A stretch of DNA of 64,000 bases from Diospyros lotus (Eukaryota; Streptophyta; Magnoliopsida; Ericales; Ebenaceae): contig NC_068344.1 of assembly GCF_014633365.1 (NCBI RefSeq), forward strand, positions 9,873,669-9,937,668, written 5' to 3'. A model generated the notes under the pieces. That model was not told where the DNA came from. It searched no databases and saw only the letters and a list, made by a program, of their open reading frames with translations. The translations under genes and the position numbers were made by a program. Of the stretch, positions 1 to 9,765 are shown piece by piece; the stretch's first letter is position 1; each line of letters begins with the position of its first letter.

Positions 1-1
1 T

Positions 2-930
2 CGAAGAGATGTTCCTAAAACTGCATTTCGTACTCATAATGGCCATTATGAATATTTAGTTATGCCTTTCGGTCTTTGTAATGCCCCAACTACATTTCAA
101 GCCATTATGAATTCCATTTTTCGCCCGTACCTATAGCCCCAATTGGACCATGCATCTTGAACATGTTAAAATAGCTTTTGAAATATTGAGGCATCACCAA
201 TTCTTCATTAAAATCAGTAAATGTGCATTTGGGCTACAAGAGTTAGAATACTTGGGCCATATTATTACTTCCTAGGGAGTAAAAGTGGATCAAGGAAAAG
301 TCAAGGCAATGCTAAATTGGCCTAGACCTACTAATGTTTCAGAATTGCGTGGATTTTTAGGTCTCGCAAGTTACTACAAGAAGTTTGTCCGCAATTATGG
401 CCTCTTGGCTCGACCACTCACCAATTTGTTGAAGAAAGGCCAATTTGGATGGCTAGAAGAAGCCGAGCATGCTTTCAAAGCTCTTAAACAGGCGATGACT
501 TCCACCCCAACTCTTGTTATGTCAAACTTTAATGAACCTTTTGTGATTGAATCAGATGCTCCAGGTGAAGGGATAGGTGCGGTTCTCACTCAACAAGGCA
601 AACCAATTGCATTTATGAGTCGAGCTTTGGGAGTGTCTAAACAGTTGTGGTCCACATATGCCAAAGAAATGCTAGCCATTGTCCAAGCTATACGGACTTG
701 GGTCCGTATTGGGACGAAATTTTTTTATTCAAACAGACCAACGCAACCTCAAGTATTTATTGGAGTAGCACATTGCAACACCAGAACAACAAAAATGGGT
801 GGCTAAGTTGTTTGGTTATGACTATGAAATTCGTTATAAACCAGGCCACGAGAATTCTGCAGTTGATGCACTATCAAGAGTGGTAGGCAGCCCAAGTCTT
901 GATGCTTTGTTTGCTCCACAAGTTGAACTA
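2..930 (+). pseudogene. Ty3/gypsy chromovirus pol remnant: reverse transcriptase and RNase H
   Basis: Seen: the left end runs off the window. The first 130 bases read as the RT core ([20 protein letters not shown], then LCNAP) in the frame beginning at base 2. At about 130-132 the reading jumps to another frame and resumes at [13 protein letters not shown], so the stretch that should carry the catalytic x-x-DD box is missing. RT continues to about 345 (LRGFLGLASYYKKFV), interrupted by a TAG near 274. RNase H follows from about 430 (VIESDAPGEGIGAVL, AFMSRALG), frameshifts near 705 and continues to YEIRYKPGHENSAVDALSR near 885. Known: this order is that of Ty3/gypsy pol. Inferred: a dead copy that cannot reverse transcribe. 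It lies just upstream of the integrase remnant, in the same orientation. Confidence 0.9.
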
Positions 931-939
931 TAGGAAGAA

Positions 940-2382
940 ATAAAAAAGGCAGCGGTTGGGCATTCTTATATGGAAAGAATTGGCAAGATGGCAACAGAAA
1001 ATTCAGGGGCTCCATATTCTTGGCACAATGGGCTGATTCTCTACAAAAAACAGAGTGGTCGTCCCTCCAAATTCCCACATCATTCCTCAACTCTTACAGG
1101 AGTTTCATGATTCTCACCTTGGTGGACATTTTGGAGTGTTGCGAACATACAAGAGATTAGTACAACAATTCTATTGGCCTTCCATACACCGGGTAGTACA
1201 AGAATATGTTTCTTCTTGTGATGTTTGTCAAAGAGCCAAGGCTGAAACTCTTTCTCCAGCTAAACACTTGCAACCATTACCAATTCCTTGTCAGGTATGG
1301 GATGACATCACCATAGACTTCATTGAAGGCCTTCCAACCTCTAACGGCAAAAACACCATTCTTGTGGTGGTAGATCACCTCAACAAGTCAGCTCATTTTT
1401 TGCCATTGGCTTATCCTTTCACCACAAAAACAGTGGTTGAACAGTTTGTAGAAGGCGTGGTGAAACTATTAGGTATGCCAAGAACAATTATTAGTGATCG
1501 AGACCCTGTGTTCATTAGTAATTTTTGGCGTGAGTTCTTGAAGCTATTAGGAACTCAATTGAAAATGAGCTCTGCCTATCACCCACAAACCGATGGACAA
1601 TCGAAGGTAGTTAATAGATGTGTTGAGCAGTACCTCAGATGTTTTGTCCACCAACAGCCTCGCAAATGGAGCTCACTTCTTCCATGGGCTGAGTTTTGGT
1701 ACAATACGGCATATCACGCCTCTAAAGGAATGACATCTTTTCAAGCCCTATATGGTCGTTTACCACCAACCATTCCAGATTACCAACTAGGCGCTTCTCC
1801 AGTGAATGAAGTGGACCAAAGCCTAGCATCACAAGATGCATTACTGCGACAACTTAAGGCCAACCTGAATGCAGCGAATAATCGAATGAAACAAGCAGCA
1901 GATGCTAAGCGAAGGGACATTGAATTTCAAAAAGGAGACATGGTTTTCCTTAAATTACATCCATATCGGCAACAATCAATTTTTAAAAGGGCATATCAGA
2001 AATTAGCAAACCGGTTTTATGGACCCTTTCAAGTTGAAAAAAGGGTTGGCAAGGTGGCCTACAAACTCAAGCTTCCAGAAGATTCCCAAATTCATTCCGT
2101 TTTCCATGTTTCATTGCTCGGGAAAAAAGTGGGAGCGACACAGAATGCCAATGTTGAATTATTGCCAATTACTGTTGACGAAGAAATTATTGTCGAACCT
2201 GAAGCTATTTTGGATACTCGTTGGGTGAAAAAGGGGTCTCCCTTTGTCGAAGAAAGCTTGGTTAAATGGAAATGCCTCCTGAAACGGATGCCACCTGGGA
2301 GAATGCTCAAGACTTGCGAGATAGGTTCATTAGTATGGACCTTGGGGACAAGGTCCCAATAAAAGAAGGGGGTATTGATTAG
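940..2382 (+). pseudogene. Ty3/gypsy integrase with C-terminal chromodomain remnant
   Basis: Seen: a long open stretch from about 1055 holds the H2C2 zinc-binding part (HDSHLGGHFGVLRTYKR, then CDVCQRAKAE) and the integrase core ([51 protein letters not shown]). The GPY-like tail is at about 1930-2110 (KLHPYRQQS, FYGPFQVEKR, HSVFHVSLLGKK). A chromodomain begins near 2195 (AILDTRWVKKGS) and shifts frame near 2275 into ETDATWENAQDLRDRF, ending in GGID and a stop at about 2380. Known: an integrase ending in a chromodomain marks chromoviruses, and the tail wording fits the Reina side of the group. Inferred: two or more frameshifts make it non-functional. Upstream sequence at 940-1054 reads as degraded linker between RNase H and integrase. 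Confidence 0.9.
2361..2375 (+). other. polypurine tract of the chromovirus
   Basis: The purine run AAAAGAAGGGGG directly follows the end of pol and overlaps its last codons. That is the expected place for the plus-strand primer next to a 3' LTR. Confidence 0.55.
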
Positions 2383-2672
2383 CCAAGACGTTCACAATGT
2401 GTTCTTGTTAGAAATCCAAGGTACATGTAATGTGCTGTCAAAGATAGTCTAGGTTGTTGGCCCACATTCACATCATGCAATTATTAGCTATTTATTTTCC
2501 ATATGTTAAACAATAAGTAGTTGTTTCCTTATTTGTAGAAATCGTGATGTTAAGTTTAGAAGTGGTTACACTTTATGTATTTAAATTCTATCAGATTCAA
2601 TAAGAAGGGTAGTGAATATTTTCATCCACATTTTGTGGTTTATTGTCACCCTAAGAGAATTCTATCTACTTA
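2376..2672 (+). repeat. probable 3' LTR of the 1-2382 chromovirus
   Basis: Sequence after the polypurine tract has LTR-like content: TG-starting candidates at 2376 and 2407, a TATA-like TATTTAAAT near 2577 and an AATAAG signal near 2599. No second LTR lies in the window to align with, so both ends are estimates. Confidence 0.35.
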
Positions 2673-2679
2673 CAATTGT

Positions 2680-2848
2680 AATCAAGCTTTGACTGGGATC
2701 TATTATATTGAAGCATATTACACTATTACCTTATATTAAGAGGTCTATTTATAGATAACTCTTTGTGTTTCTTATCCTACGTGATGTGAGAATTTGGGTT
2801 TCTTGAATAACCCATTCCTATTTGATGTTGAATTAGAGTTATCTAACA
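2680..2848 (-). repeat. LTR-like dispersed repeat R1, copy A
   Basis: On the minus strand this begins TGTTAGATAACTC and holds a TATA-like CTATAAATAGACC. It resembles 12049-12395 and 12590-13267, which begin TGTTGGATAA and carry the same TATA context. A TG start, a TATA box and several dispersed copies suggest LTRs of one copia-like family. The 3' boundary of this copy is not resolved. Confidence 0.5.
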
Positions 2849-2939
2849 ATTCATTTCTTGACTCAAATTCTAAATACGTCCAATCTCACTAAGCACTTTG
2901 ATGATTCAACATACATAAAAACATCCATAATGGTGGGCA

Positions 2940-3300
2940 AATATGCCACAAACGATACACAGGGGGAATTATAATTTCTTGAACCACTAGGGGGTGAATG
3001 AATTTAATCCTATATGAATACAACAATGATCTAAAAGGCTCCTAATATGAGCAATCACTTTAAGTATTACAACTTCCAGAGAGTTTGATGAAGAGCAAAC
3101 ACAAAATGGAAAATGATATGAGAAGGAAAAAAAAAAAGAAGAAACTGGGAGGAAAGGCAGAGAGGAAGAATACCCAAGAATGAAGAATCCAATTTTTGTA
3201 TTTGATAATCAATAACCCAAATTCAAATGATGCTTGCACTCGTGAGGCATCTAAACTCACAATCTTATTGGACTAAGAATTGAAATTAGAAAAGGAAACA
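2940..3300. repeat. dispersed repeat R2, copy 1
   Basis: Shares recognisable sequence with 3861-3983 joined to 9780-9850: a purine-rich stretch (GGAGGAAAGG, GAATACC..AGAA), then TTGATAATCAATAACCC and a CTCGTGAGG-like segment. The class is unknown. No coding potential was recognised. Confidence 0.5.
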
Positions 3301-3342
3301 AAATTTCAAGTAACTAAAATTCCTAATACTTTGTGGGTCTTT

Positions 3343-3360
3343 GGGGGGGGGGGGGGGGGG
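3343..3360 (+). repeat. homopolymer run of 18 G
   Basis: Eighteen consecutive G in otherwise AT-rich repeat DNA. It could form G-quadruplex-like structure. The exact length is vulnerable to sequencing error. Confidence 0.9.
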
Positions 3361-3860
3361 TCCTAAAACTCTCCTTGTGGAGGTATTATGCGGTGGTGAA
3401 GAGCAGAACATAAACTCATGTTGGAATAAATTAGGAATGTCATATTAGTCTTACCGTAGGTGAAGTTACATCTGGGAAAGTGGACAAACAACTTTTTCTT
3501 TCTTGTAGATCATATTGTGTGCAATGCCTTTTAGATAAGATAGATAAGTAAGAAGAATGTTTCAATTGCTAACAAATTATGAATCTAAATAGCTAAAATT
3601 GTAAAGTAATTAAAATCTTTGTCATTCTCTTTGACAAAGTAAAACTCTACTTTAGAAAATTAAAATAGTGCTATAACTCAAATAGTCTAGGATTGAAACA
3701 ATGCATAAATTGGCATCACATCAAAGGTTTAAAGAAATACCAATCATCTTCCTTCGTCTAGTTAAAAAAGGAGTCTTTGGGGCTCTAGTGGTAAAATACA
3801 TCTACTATCTTGAAAACAAGTTTTTTGACCTTTCCCCTCATTTTTTTAGTTGGAATCTAC
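3361..3860. other. AT-rich stretch, no gene seen
   Basis: Only short chance reading frames. Nothing recognised apart from its position between the two R2 copies. Confidence 0.5.
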
Positions 3861-4066
3861 TGATCCCAAAGTTGATGAAACATTGACAAGAAGAAGAGAG
3901 ATTTTGAGAGAAAGAAATAAGAGAAGAAGAATCTAGGAGGAAAGGAATAGAGGATGAATACCTAAGAAAAAAGACTGCAATGTTTTTGTTAAATTGTTAA
4001 CCATCATCCCATCTAAAAGTTTAAGCTGGTTGATAGAGTTAACTTTATCTTTTATATTATTATCTT

Positions 4067-4207
4067 TGTTAGCTTTATAGTGTTTTACATGCTTAGGCTT
4101 GTACATAGTTATTAGCATATTTGCTTTCCTAAGTTGTACCTTGTAGAGTAGTACATATACCTAACACATGAATAAAATAATACACTTTTTTGTCTCTTTT
4201 TTAAACA
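4067..4207 (+). repeat. 5' LTR of the 4067-9765 copia element
   Basis: 141 bp, TGTTAGCTTTATAG to TTAAACA, with the promoter- and poly(A)-like ATGAATAAAATAA near its end. Pairs with 9619-9765. Confidence 0.9.
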
Positions 4208-4221
4208 TAGTATCAGAGCCG
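4208..4221 (+). promoter_or_regulatory. primer-binding site (initiator tRNA-Met type)
   Basis: TAGTATCAGAGCC directly after the 5' LTR closely matches the plant copia PBS TGGTATCAGAGCC, complementary to the 3' end of initiator Met-tRNA. Confidence 0.75.
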
Positions 4222-4666
4222 TAAAAACCCTAAACCTAGCCTAGTCCTTAACTAGTCATTGTTGCCGGTGACCAGATCCTAGCCCTTAGTCAACCACCTC
4301 CACGCCATTGTCACGACTATCCTTCGCCCGTTGTCCATTTCTCCCTAGTCAGTTGCATCTCTCTAGTGTGCCTCTCTCCCTTTCTCTTCTATCATCATTT
4401 TTCTCCAACTATGGTCACATCTCTCTGGTGTGCCTCTTTCTCACTCCACTAGTCGTGACCAATTTTGAGACACCCATTTGATGAGACTACGACGACAATG
4501 CTTCTCCAGATGGTGCCATTCTTCAGTCTCCCTTTGGTTCTATCCATGCTCCAATTCATCACGATATGCATTCCACTCAGAATTCTCATCCCATTTGTAC
4601 TTTTTGTGAGGTGTCATCGTTTGTCCTAGTTTATTCTGCTTTTGTCTTTGCCTTTTCTTTTGTTTC
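4222..4666 (+). other. untranslated leader of the copia element
   Basis: C/T-rich sequence between the PBS and the first nested insertion. No gag recognised. Confidence 0.5.
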
Positions 4667-4807
4667 TGTTGAATCAGAGAACTTAGAGAAAGAGAAACCC
4701 TAGTTGGAGGGAATGAAATTCCCCCATCAAACATATAGATTGTACACCTATATATACAAATACTAAATAGGTTAGGACATAAGCCATGATATAAGCTAAA
4801 TCTCACA
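4667..4807 (-). repeat. 3' LTR (left side) of the reverse non-autonomous element
   Basis: Aligns with 6260-6386 and with both LTRs of the plus copy. Shared landmarks: the block around TATATATAGGTGTACAATC on the minus strand and AACTAGGGTTTCTC. Confidence 0.88.
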
Positions 4808-6259
4808 CTCCCCCTCAAGATGGAACATATATATATCATATGTGTCAAGTTTGTTACAAATGTAGTTTATCCGAGGGCGCGTGGGCACGTTGCTGTAGAA
4901 GAAGGTTGTGAGGAAAGAGGTGGCAATGGCGGCGATGACGAGATCGATGATGCAGCGGTGATGCGAGATTTGTGCGATGCATAAGATTTGGAGAAGAGGT
5001 CGCGAGATCTGAGAGCTATGCTGGAAGGAGAAATAGGCGTGAGATCTGAGGTCATGTTGACGATGGCGATGCTCCGACGCTGAAGAGAGGCCGTTGACTG
5101 ACCAAGGAGATGACGCGGACAAAGAAGGCGCAGCCCGGCGATGGAAAGAACGGGTTGACAGTGGCGTCGAAGGGACATATCAAAGACAAGGGGTCGCAAG
5201 CAGATGACGAGATCTGAAACCAGATCTAAGATATTGGCGTTGGAGCAAGATTTGGGCCAGCCAGGAAGAAGATGGCCAGATCTGAGGGATTGACTGCAGG
5301 ATCTGAGAAATGATGGCTTGATTTGAAGGATTGACGGTCGGATCCGAGGGATTAATTGGGTTGGATTAGATCCGGATTGAGATTTGGGTGAGATGGACCA
5401 AGATTTGGGCAACAAGCTTGGCTGCTGCTTCAATGACTGACCAAGAGTAGGATGGGTCGCGAGTGATGGCGACGAAAGACAGATGGCCGGCGAGGATGAG
5501 CTGGTCGACAAGGATCAGAGATGCAGCAAGGTGACAATGGCAGATGGCAGAGCAAAGTCGACGATGGCCGTGGCAGTTGGTGATAGTCGCGCAAGAACCA
5601 GAGGCGTTCGATGGTGACTGTAAAGCGAAACAAGGGCCACGATGGTGGCTAACAGCAATGGCGTCGACAACGACGATGACTGGGGGCTGCAAATCTGGAG
5701 GCGTTGTCGACGGACAATGTGGCCAGTAGTAGTGGCGTTAGTCGGTGAAGTGGTCGTGGGGCGAGCACGCGACAGCGAACGACAGATTTGAAAGCTGCGG
5801 GTTGAAGGTGACAGTGCTCGACGGCTACAGTTGTTGATGGTAACGACGACTTTAGCTACAACAACTGGAGAATGAATGCAACAGTCAAAGATTGGCAATA
5901 GACTGAAGAAGGAAGAAGTAGCTGGCGGCAAGGCGTAGGGTCGCAGAAGATGAACGGACTCACTGGCGCGGAATAGATCTGAGAAGCCAACAGTGAGATT
6001 TGGCGACGATGGTTGGCGGTAGTGATGACGACAACAAGATCTAGGAGGTTGATGGAAAGATTTGGGAGCCGTGAGCTGGCAATGGCGTAGGCCGTGACAG
6101 TCAAGCGACGACGGAGGTTGCTAGCCGTGGGTTGGGTGAGTGGCAGGTGTGGTTGATGGTGGCTGGCGGCGACCAGTTGCAGCGTCATGGCAGAGGTGGC
6201 ATTGAGGCAGCGAGGAGGCCACGACTACAACTAGGGTTTGGATGGTGGCTCTAATATCA

Positions 6260-6386
6260 TGTTGAATCAGAGAACTTAGAGAGAGAAACCCTAGTTGGAG
6301 GAAATAAAATTCCCCCTTCAAACATATAGATTGTATACCTATATATACAAATACTAAATAGGTCATGACATAAGCTAAATCTCACA
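6260..6386 (-). repeat. 5' LTR (right side) of the reverse non-autonomous element
   Basis: Lies beside the PBS complement. It is 14 bp shorter than its partner, mainly through small deletions. Confidence 0.88.
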
Positions 6387-6391
6387 TTTTC

Positions 6392-6983
6392 TATTCCTAA
6401 GATTGGTGCAAAGGCTCTCCTCACCTTGGGTGTTGCACTACTATGGAGGAGGGGATGCATGCCTTGCTCGCTAACGCAACATGGGAGCTTGTTCCTCTCC
6501 CTTCAAGAGAGTCTACTATTGGTTGTCGGTGGATGTTTACTATTAGGTTAGTCAAGTGGCACTATTGATTGTCTGAAAACCTGATTAATTACAGAGGGCT
6601 ATACTCAGATTCTTAGCCTCAATTATGGTGATATATACTCCCCGCAGCCAAGATTGCTTATGTCATTGTCTTTCTTGCTATAACTATTCAATAGTGGCCT
6701 CTTTTTTAGCTAGATATCGAGAATGCTTTTCTTTATGGTGACTTTAGGAGGAGGTTTATATGGAGTAACCACACTCAAGTTTCTTGCTTCGTGTGAGTCT
6801 AGATTGGTATGTCACCTACGAAAATCCTTATATGGTCTGAAGCAATCTTCCCAGTGTTGGTTTGGTCACCTTAGTTTTGTCATTCAGTCCTTTGGTATGA
6901 CTAGAAGTGAAGTTTATCATTATGTGTTTTATTGCCATTTTAGTGGTAAAGCTATACTGTTGGTGGTGTATGTGGATGATATC
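6392..6983 (+). pseudogene. Ty1/copia reverse transcriptase, N-terminal part
   Basis: Seen: from 6392 the frames give an RT start (EEGMHALLANATWELVPLP, then GCRWMF), after several stops LDIENAFLYGD, and from about 6810 CHLRKSLYGLKQSSQCWFG and ILLVVYVDDI at the end. Known: WELV, NAFLHG, RKSLYGLKQ and YVDD are copia RT hallmarks. The gene is cut immediately after YVDDI by the element at 6984 and resumes after 8668. Stops and shifts in the first 300 bases show it was already decaying or has decayed since. Confidence 0.88.
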
Positions 6984-7122
6984 TGTGAGATTTATCTTTA
7001 TGTCATGGCTTATGTCATGATCCATTTAGTATTAGTATATATAGGTGTACAATCTATTGTTTGAGTGAGGAATTTATTTCTTTCAATTAGGGTTTCTCTC
7101 TCTCATGTTCTCTTATTCAATA
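6984..7122 (+). repeat. 5' LTR of the forward non-autonomous element
   Basis: 139 bp, highly similar to 8530-8668. Contains the TATA-like TATATATAGG. Confidence 0.9.
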
Positions 7123-7135
7123 TAGTAACAGAGCC

Positions 7136-8518
7136 ATCATCTAAACCATAGTTGCAGCTACGACCTCCTTGCTGCCTCAACGTTGCCTTTGCCACGTCGT
7201 TACCAGTCTCTTCCACTAGCTTCGATGTGCGTTCAATGCACCTCTGGCCTTCTTTCCAACAGTGGCCGCTTCCTCCCCAGCTTGCGATCGCTGTCTACCT
7301 TGCGTGCAATCACCGTCACTGCCATCCGCGGCCACCGTTGTTTCTCCCTTCCCCGGTCACCATTGCCATCGCCGATTGCGGCCACTTCTCAAATCTGGGA
7401 GAGATCTTGTGTTGCCATTATTCTGTCGTTGTTGTCGCCATCGCTATCTCTTGCGGCCGTTTCTCAGATCTTGCTCGTGTGGCTGTTCGGTTCTTAGATC
7501 TGGAACATCTCGTGGTTGTTTCCATCTACTATCACCAAGACCTAGCTGCCATTGCTCCGATCTGTGCCTAGCTCACCCAGATCCAACTGCTCTAGCCTAG
7601 ATCTGCACCGTTGTCGGATCTGCTCCATCGCCGATCTGTCGCTGTTACCATCTATGTCTGTTGCATCACCTTAGATCTTGTCTCGACGGTTGCGTGCATC
7701 TCCAACGTCCCTCTTCCATAGCTCATCTCCGGTGTCCGACGTTTGTCATCAGTTGGCGCTGACACATTAATTTTTGTTCATCATTGCTACTGCTTGCCGG
7801 TGTCATAGATCCGTCTTCCTAAACCGGCTGTTGTCATTTGGGTTTTAGATCTATTATTTCAGATTTGGTTTGGTGCCGCCCTAATGCCGGCTACCGCCTT
7901 CTTAAATTGGTTGTTGTAGCCTAGATCTACGAGCTGCCACTGCCGTCGTCGTTTAGATCTGGCCGTCAATCCCTCAAATTCGATCATATCCAACTGTCAA
8001 TCATTCGGATCCGGCCATCATTTCTCAGATCCGATCGTCAATCCCTTAGATCTAGCCATCTTTTTCCTAGCCGGCCTAGATCTCGCTCCAACGTCGATAT
8101 CTCAGATCTAGTTTCAGATCTCATCATCTGCTCGCGACCTCTCGCCGTCAATCTATCCCTCCAACTCCACTGTTGGCCCATTCTTTCTGTGGTCGGGCCA
8201 CCTCCTCTCTGTTGGCGTCATCTCCTTAGTCGATCGATGGCCTCTCTTTAGCGTCGAAGCATTGCCATCATCGACGCGACCTCAGATATCGCGCTTGTTT
8301 CTCCTTCCAGCATGACTCTCAGATTGATGCTCTCTCAGATCTTGTGGCCTCTTCCCCGGATCTTATGCATCGCACAGATCTCGCATCGTCATTGGATTAT
8401 CGATCTGCCATTGTCGCCGCCTCCTTCCTCGCAACCGTCTTCTACAACAACACCCCCACACATCCTCGGATAAACTACATTTGTAACAAGCTCGACACAT
8501 ATGATATATATGTTCTAA
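7136..8518 (+). repeat. AGATCT-rich internal domain of the non-autonomous element
   Basis: More than twenty GATC-containing words (AGATCT, AGATCCG, CGATCTG) recur at irregular intervals, densest at 7930-8420. The reverse copy shows the same habit. ORFs of 104-139 codons occur but differ between frames and copies and match nothing I recognise. Confidence 0.6.
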
Positions 8519-8529
8519 CTTGAGGGGAG

Positions 8530-8668
8530 TGTGAGATTTATCTTTATGTCATGGCTTATGTCATGATCTATTTAGTATTAGTATATATAGGTGTACAATC
8601 TATTGTTTGAGTGAGAAATTTATTTTCTCCAAATAGGGTTTCTCTCTCTCAAGTTTTTTGATTCAACA
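8530..8668 (+). repeat. 3' LTR of the forward non-autonomous element
   Basis: 139 bp following the purine tract at 8519-8529. Ends ATTCAACA and is followed by the ATATC duplication. Confidence 0.9.
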
Positions 8669-9618
8669 ATATCTTTATTATAGGTGATGATGAGGTTGGT
8701 ATTGGGTAATTGAAGACTCATTTGCACTTGCATTTTCAAACCAAGGATTGGGCAAGTTAAAGTATTTTCTTGGCATTAAGGTAGCTCAATCTTTACATGT
8801 TGTGTACATCTCTCAATGAAAGTATGCCTCAGATATTTTGGATAAGACTAGCATGTTTGATTCTCGACTTATGAATACTTTTATCTATCCTAATATTAAT
8901 CTTGTACCAGGACATGAGAAGCCATTGGAGGATCTTGGGCAATATAGGCAACTCGTTGGGAAGCTTAATTACCTTTCAATTACAGGACCCGACATCTCTT
9001 TTGATGTTAGTGTGATGCATTAGTTCTTCGACATCTTGTGATAGCCACTGGCATTTAGTGCGTGCATATCTTGAGGTACATTAAGAGTGCTCCTGGTGTA
9101 GAGGCTTGTTATTTAAAAACAAATGACACTAACAGGTTGTAGGGTATATAGATGTAGATTGGGTTGTTGTCCCACGGATAGGCACTCTACCTTGAGCTAT
9201 TGTGTCTTGGTTGGAGGTAATTTAGTGTCTTGGAAAGTAAGAAGCAAAATGTTGTGGCTGGATCTAGTGTAGAAGCAGAGTATTGGGCCATAGATTTAGC
9301 CACATGTGAGTTGGTTTGGCTCAAGCAACTTCTTAAAGAGTTCATATTTGGAAATTTAGAGCTTATGTAACTTATTTATGATAATTAGGCAGCCCTTCAT
9401 ATTGTCTCTAATCCAGTCTTTCATAAGCAAACTAAACATATAGAGATAGACTATCACTTTGTGAAACAAAAGTTGATTTATGGAGAAATTAGTACCTCAT
9501 TTGTTGGTCTCATGACCAGCTGGCTGATCTTCTTACAAAGGCATTTCGAGGTCCACTGCTTGACTACATTTGTACCAAGCTAGGCACATATTATTTATAT
9601 GCTCACATGAGGGGGAGT
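8669..9618 (+). pseudogene. Ty1/copia RT C-terminus and RNase H
   Basis: Seen: resumes after the nested insertion with sequence decoding to IIGDDE-like residues, then at 8838-9020 LVPGHEKPLEDLGQYRQLVG and KLNYLSITGPDISFDVS. RNase H follows from about 9230 ([20 protein letters not shown], then [12 protein letters not shown]) and the C-terminal HIEIDYHFVKQKL at about 9440. Known: KQ..VA.SS.EAEY and the D-HFV-K motif are standard copia RNase H signatures. Stops at about 9022, 9369 and 9387. The gene ends beside the purine tract ATGAGGGGGAG at 9608-9618. Confidence 0.85.
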
Positions 9619-9765
9619 GTTAGCTTTATGGTGTTGTACATGCTTAGGCTTGTACATAGTTATTAGCTTATTAGCTTTCTTATGTTGTACATTATAGAGT
9701 AGTATATATACCTCACACATGAATAAAATAATGCACTTTTTTGTCTCTTTTTTTTTTTTTAAACA
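9619..9765 (+). repeat. 3' LTR of the 4067-9765 copia element
   Basis: 147 bp; differs from the 5' LTR mainly by substitutions and a longer T run near the end. Followed by the ATCTT duplication. Confidence 0.9.

Larger units (their letters stand above)
4667..6386 (-). mobile_element. non-autonomous copia-like element, reverse copy
   Basis: Seen: LTRs at 4667-4807 (141 bp) and 6260-6386 (127 bp), both TGTTGAATCAGAG to CTCACA on the plus strand. The flanks GTTTC (4662-4666) and TTTTC (6387-6391) differ at one base. Minus orientation is shown by the PBS complement GGCTCTAATATCA at 6247-6259 beside the right LTR and the purine-tract complement CTCCCCCTCAAG at 4808-4819 beside the left LTR. The internal 1.45 kb has no gag or pol; its many short minus-strand ORFs have no recognisable domain. 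The same family recurs in plus orientation at 6984-8668. Mobilisation would need another element's proteins. Confidence 0.88.
6984..8668 (+). mobile_element. non-autonomous copia-like element, forward copy
   Basis: Seen: two 139-bp LTRs (6984-7122 and 8530-8668), TGTGAGATTTATC to ATTCAACA, with an exact 5-bp duplication ATATC at 6979-6983 and 8669-8673. A PBS-like TAGTAACAGAGCC follows the first LTR and the purine tract CTTGAGGGGAG precedes the second. The internal 1.4 kb is C/T-rich, full of AGATCT/GATCTG motifs, and has no recognisable gag or pol. Its last 60 bases match the reverse copy at 4820-4880 and resemble the 3' end of the host copia (ACTACATTTGTA..AAGCT). Inserted within the RT codons for YVDDI of the host element. 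Confidence 0.92.
4067..9765 (+). mobile_element. Ty1/copia retrotransposon with both LTRs and TSD ATCTT
   Basis: Seen: direct LTRs of 141 and 147 bp at 4067-4207 and 9619-9765, roughly 90% identical, both TGTTAGC...AAACA. The flanks are an exact 5-bp duplication, ATCTT (4062-4066 and 9766-9770). A primer-binding-like TATCAGAGCC follows the 5' LTR and a purine tract precedes the 3' LTR. After removing two nested elements (4667-6386 and 6984-8668) the internal region is only about 2 kb. It holds the end of the connection domain, RT and RNase H; gag, protease and integrase are missing. Inferred: internally deleted, non-autonomous, with many stops. It sits inside the TRIM solo LTR and is therefore younger than it. 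Confidence 0.92.

Noticed and set aside
1..2382. Considered as an endogenous plant pararetrovirus
   Set aside because: It has an integrase with HHCC, DDE regions and a chromodomain, which pararetroviruses lack, and no movement protein.
4867..5511. 214-codon minus-strand ORF
   Set aside because: It lies within the non-autonomous element, is Ser/Pro/Leu-rich from AGATCT-type repeats, overlaps other ORFs in all frames, and is not kept in the forward copy.
7152..7600. Overlapping plus-strand ORFs of 104-139 codons
   Set aside because: Three frames are open at once because of C/T-rich composition. No domain, and not conserved with the reverse copy.
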